DNA from: Amoebidium appalachense
Taxonomy: Eukaryota; Ichthyosporea
DNA length: 64,000 bases
NCBI GenBank assembly: GCA_963693365.1
Contig: CAVNZM010000014.1
Span: 248,001 to 312,000, forward strand
Reading direction: 5' to 3'
The notes beneath the pieces were generated by a model. The model ran no database searches. It had not been told where the DNA came from and saw nothing but the letters and a program-made list of their open reading frames with translations. The translations under genes and the position numbers were made by a program. Position 1 is the first letter of the stretch. Each line of letters starts with the position of its first letter. Below, piece after piece: positions 61,542 through 64,000 of the stretch.

Positions 61542-62728
61542 TAGAATTTTGTAGTGATGTGTTTCTCAAGCCAATCACATGATACATCTAATAAACAGGT
61601 CGTAGTCACCCGTGTTTAGTATAAAATCAAGGATGTTGTAATTTACAGGTAGGCTATCTTTCTGGGTGTCTGTTGTGAATGTGACGTGTGTGTGTTGCGG
61701 TATTATGTGGTCTATCAAACTACATTTGGCGATACATGACCGTTTAAACTGGTGTGTGTGTGTGTTGTTTGGGCATGCAAACGATGCCACCTTATACTTA
61801 TTGGATCTCCACTGTATAGCACGTGTACAGTAAAAGCGTGGTAATGTGATCAATAATACCATCAGCTAGAGAAAGACAAATTCTACAGGAAGGTAATATG
61901 TATTTAGGTGTTATACATTTGCGAGTGCCATATTTGGCAATATGGTTGAGGCGGTCAGTATATATAAAACGAGACATAAGGCTAGTTTTTCAAGGTGTCT
62001 GCTTTCATCGGGTCTAGTGTCGTGTGGTATCTTTTTCCATTTGTTATATTGCTAGATTATCTTGTGATTGTGTACATGTTTAATAAGTAAGTGGCAGTCC
62101 AAAGTCACACGCACACTTTTGCGGGGTTTATTTGTATTTGTGCCCAGGGGAGAAGGGGAGAGAGAGGGAAGGAAAGAGGGGAGAGGTGAGGAGGGGACAG
62201 GTCGGATAGAGAAGAGAGGCTGGGAGGGCAAATACTTCTTTAAGCGGCTTATGTGCTTATTGAATTTCAGCGCGAGATAGGATACTCTAGTAGCTATTGG
62301 GACCAGACCATATATCGAGAGCGTTACAGGCCCAGGTTTACAACAGTTGTTAGATAGAAAGGAGGCAACTTCTGCTTCAAGGAAATTTGCCAAGGGTTTA
62401 AGCGCTCTAGTTCTCTCTTTCTTGATCCAAGCGGCGAGAAGGGGTAAACCATATTCACAAGCCGGGAAGACAAAAGTGCGAATAAATGTAAGTCTAATAG
62501 AGGGATGGAGGGGTGTGTCTTTAAAAATATTAGCCGAGAAGAAAGCTAACCGCTTACGAGCCAACTCTACCCTCTTTTCGACCATATGGGAAAACATAGC
62601 ACCAACAGAATTAACCGGAACACCAAGATATTTGTATTCTGGAACTATAGGTACAGGTTTAGATGATAATGTAAATGTGTGTAAATTGTTAGCTATATCA
62701 GGTACAAGAACACCACATTTGTCTATGT
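61178..62728 (-). mobile_element. LINE copy 4, 5'-truncated
   Basis: Carries the shared tail (61178-61366), a T run and G run (61367-61423), (TG)n (61455-61538) and the ORF2 C-terminal third on the minus strand, with small indels near 61840-61860 and 62050. It breaks off at 62728, inside the RT-downstream region. Because ATAGAAGG is single, FPACEYGLPLLAAW reads through. Confidence 0.88.
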
Positions 62729-62892
62729 AACAACAAGATGGTTGTGGGGCTTCCGATATTTTCGCGCCAAATCTTTTTTTTTTTTGCGTAACAGTATTAG
62801 AGCCGACCCAAGGATGATCGGTAGTGTGTGTGCGGTATGGGAGCAGACAACCGTGTCAAGTAAGCTCTAGTAACTGGTATTGCTCTGTGGAA

Positions 62893-63761
62893 ATGGACTC
62901 CGGCGGGGAGAAAGGTAGGCTGAAGTGGGATGTTGAGGGGTGGCGTTGGGTACTGGGCGGAAGCGGGGGTTAACGTGCTGTTGCCGCCCACACACGCTAC
63001 ATTGTTTGGAGCCCCCTTGTATTCGCGTGAGTTCTGGTTTGCGAGTGCAGGGGTGGGTGGGGTATGGGTGGACAAGGAAAGTAGTAGGGGAGGAGAGGGG
63101 GGAGGGGGGACCACTGCAAAAGTAATATATGAATAAACCTTTCTATTCGTGGTTGCACACGCCAGCACACTCATACACCCAAACAGTAGGTTGTTTCACA
63201 CACCGACACTTCATTACTCTGTGTATTTCAACAACGTGCATGGCCGTACGCACAATGTCGCATACGACTTATCGATTTCCAACTAATTACCTTTTTTTCT
63301 AACGCTTTTCCAGGGACAGAGTCAGACCTCACTATCTGAACATGAACGCAGTTGTTGGACTTGAAGTAATGGCATGAAAACTGCTGTGCTTCTAGAGCCT
63401 CTAATCTGAATCCCGGGCCGGTTTAGGCTGCGTAGCCTCTCTACAGGAGAACAGTTGAGTGTGTGTTTTTTTAAACAGACAGCAAGGTTTAAGCAACTAA
63501 CCATCATCACTCATGTTTCTCTCATCCCCAGTGCTCCCACTGCTCTCCCTCCCCGGGGAGGTGCTACAGCAGATAGTGGGCCACCTGCCCCTCTCCGACC
63601 GCCTTGCCTGCACCCTCGTGTGCAGGCGGCTTGCTGCGGAGGCACGTACACTGGTTGCTGGGCCCATGGGGGTGCACGTGCAGCTGACGGCAGACAGGCA
63701 GAGATACAACGACACCGTGCTGGCTGGGGGGGTGGATGCCTGGGACCAGGCCGTGAAGACG
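62893..63761 (+). CDS. F-box protein, 5' part (continues beyond the window)
   Basis: Exon 1 is 62893-62914 (MDSGGEK plus one base), exon 2 is 63532-63761. The phase-1 join gives MDSGGEK-VLPLLSLPGEVL. The F-box follows at once: LPGEVLQQIVGHLPLSDRLA then CTLVCRRLAAEA, with the leucines and LxxVCRR pattern that contact Skp1. The rest reads GVHVQLTADRQRYNDTVLAG and ends at donor ACG/GTGAGG. F-box proteins bring substrates to SCF ubiquitin ligases; the substrate domain lies outside the window. Alternatively translation starts at the in-frame ATG at 63513 (MFLSSPVLPLL). Confidence 0.75.
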
Positions 63762-63774
63762 GTGAGGGAGTGGG

Positions 63775-63823
63775 GTGCTTGTCATGTGCATATGCACACA
63801 CACTCACACACACACACATACGT

Positions 63824-63863
<40 letters not shown>
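63775..63863. repeat. (CA)n in the F-box gene intron
   Basis: Two CA tracts, 63795-63818 and 63829-63863, just after exon 2. The next acceptor is not visible before the window end. Confidence 0.9.
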
Positions 63864-63866
<3 letters not shown>

Positions 63867-64000
63867 ACTATGTCCTTATGCAAATGCTCGCTCGTGCAAG
63901 CAGGCATAAGATGTGCGTGTGCTTGGATAGACAGAACAAACATACTCATCGCCCGCCAACGACTACCACTACCTCACACACGCACACATGCACAAGGTGT

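Overview
This is a nuclear eukaryotic window. Every recognisable gene except the retrotransposon ORFs is split by GT-AG introns, and the introns are packed with dinucleotide repeats, C or G homopolymers and mobile-element debris. The conserved genes (PRPF31, DPH4/DNAJC24, a BTB-propeller protein of the KCTD3/SHKBP1 type, PWP2/UTP1, a DDX20/Gemin3-like DEAD-box helicase and an F-box protein) read much like animal or holozoan proteins. The first gene is a membrane Delta12/omega-type fatty-acid desaturase. An opisthokont or holozoan protist, or an alga with a repeat-rich genome, would fit. The sequence alone does not decide between them, and all family assignments are from memory of the families, not from a search.

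Layout: 1-523 (-) 5' part of the desaturase. 1.2-11.4 kb: a non-LTR retrotransposon nest with one nearly full-length LINE (5.2-10.0 kb, minus strand) and two fragments. 12.1-16.9 kb (-) PRPF31. A 382-bp divergent promoter region leads to DPH4 on + (17.2-20.8 kb), then a duplicated block (20.4-22.3 kb) and the KCTD-like gene on + (23.1-25.5 kb). PWP2 lies convergent to it on - (26.9-43.7 kb, 22 coding exons, fully reconstructed in frame). A 1.6-kb divergent intergenic region leads to the DDX20-like helicase on + (45.3-54.7 kb, 15 exons). Next come an unrecognised multi-exon gene on + (57.7-60.2 kb), a 33/35-bp minisatellite (60.6-61.1 kb), another LINE copy (61.2-62.7 kb) and the 5' part of an F-box gene on + (62.9 kb to beyond the window).

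Several genes belong to RNA and translation pathways (tri-snRNP splicing, small-subunit processome, diphthamide synthesis, possibly SMN-complex helicase), but nothing suggests an operon or a joint pathway. They look like ordinary housekeeping neighbours in head-to-head pairs.

The most unusual content is in the introns. Several acceptors sit exactly at the end of (CA)n tracts. Some introns start GT/G-rich and end CA/C-rich. A ~100-130-bp dispersed repeat ends in poly-C and lies in the sense orientation of its host genes. A 29-bp minisatellite copies an exon-intron junction. Single-base frame breaks recur in otherwise conserved exons and may be assembly errors.
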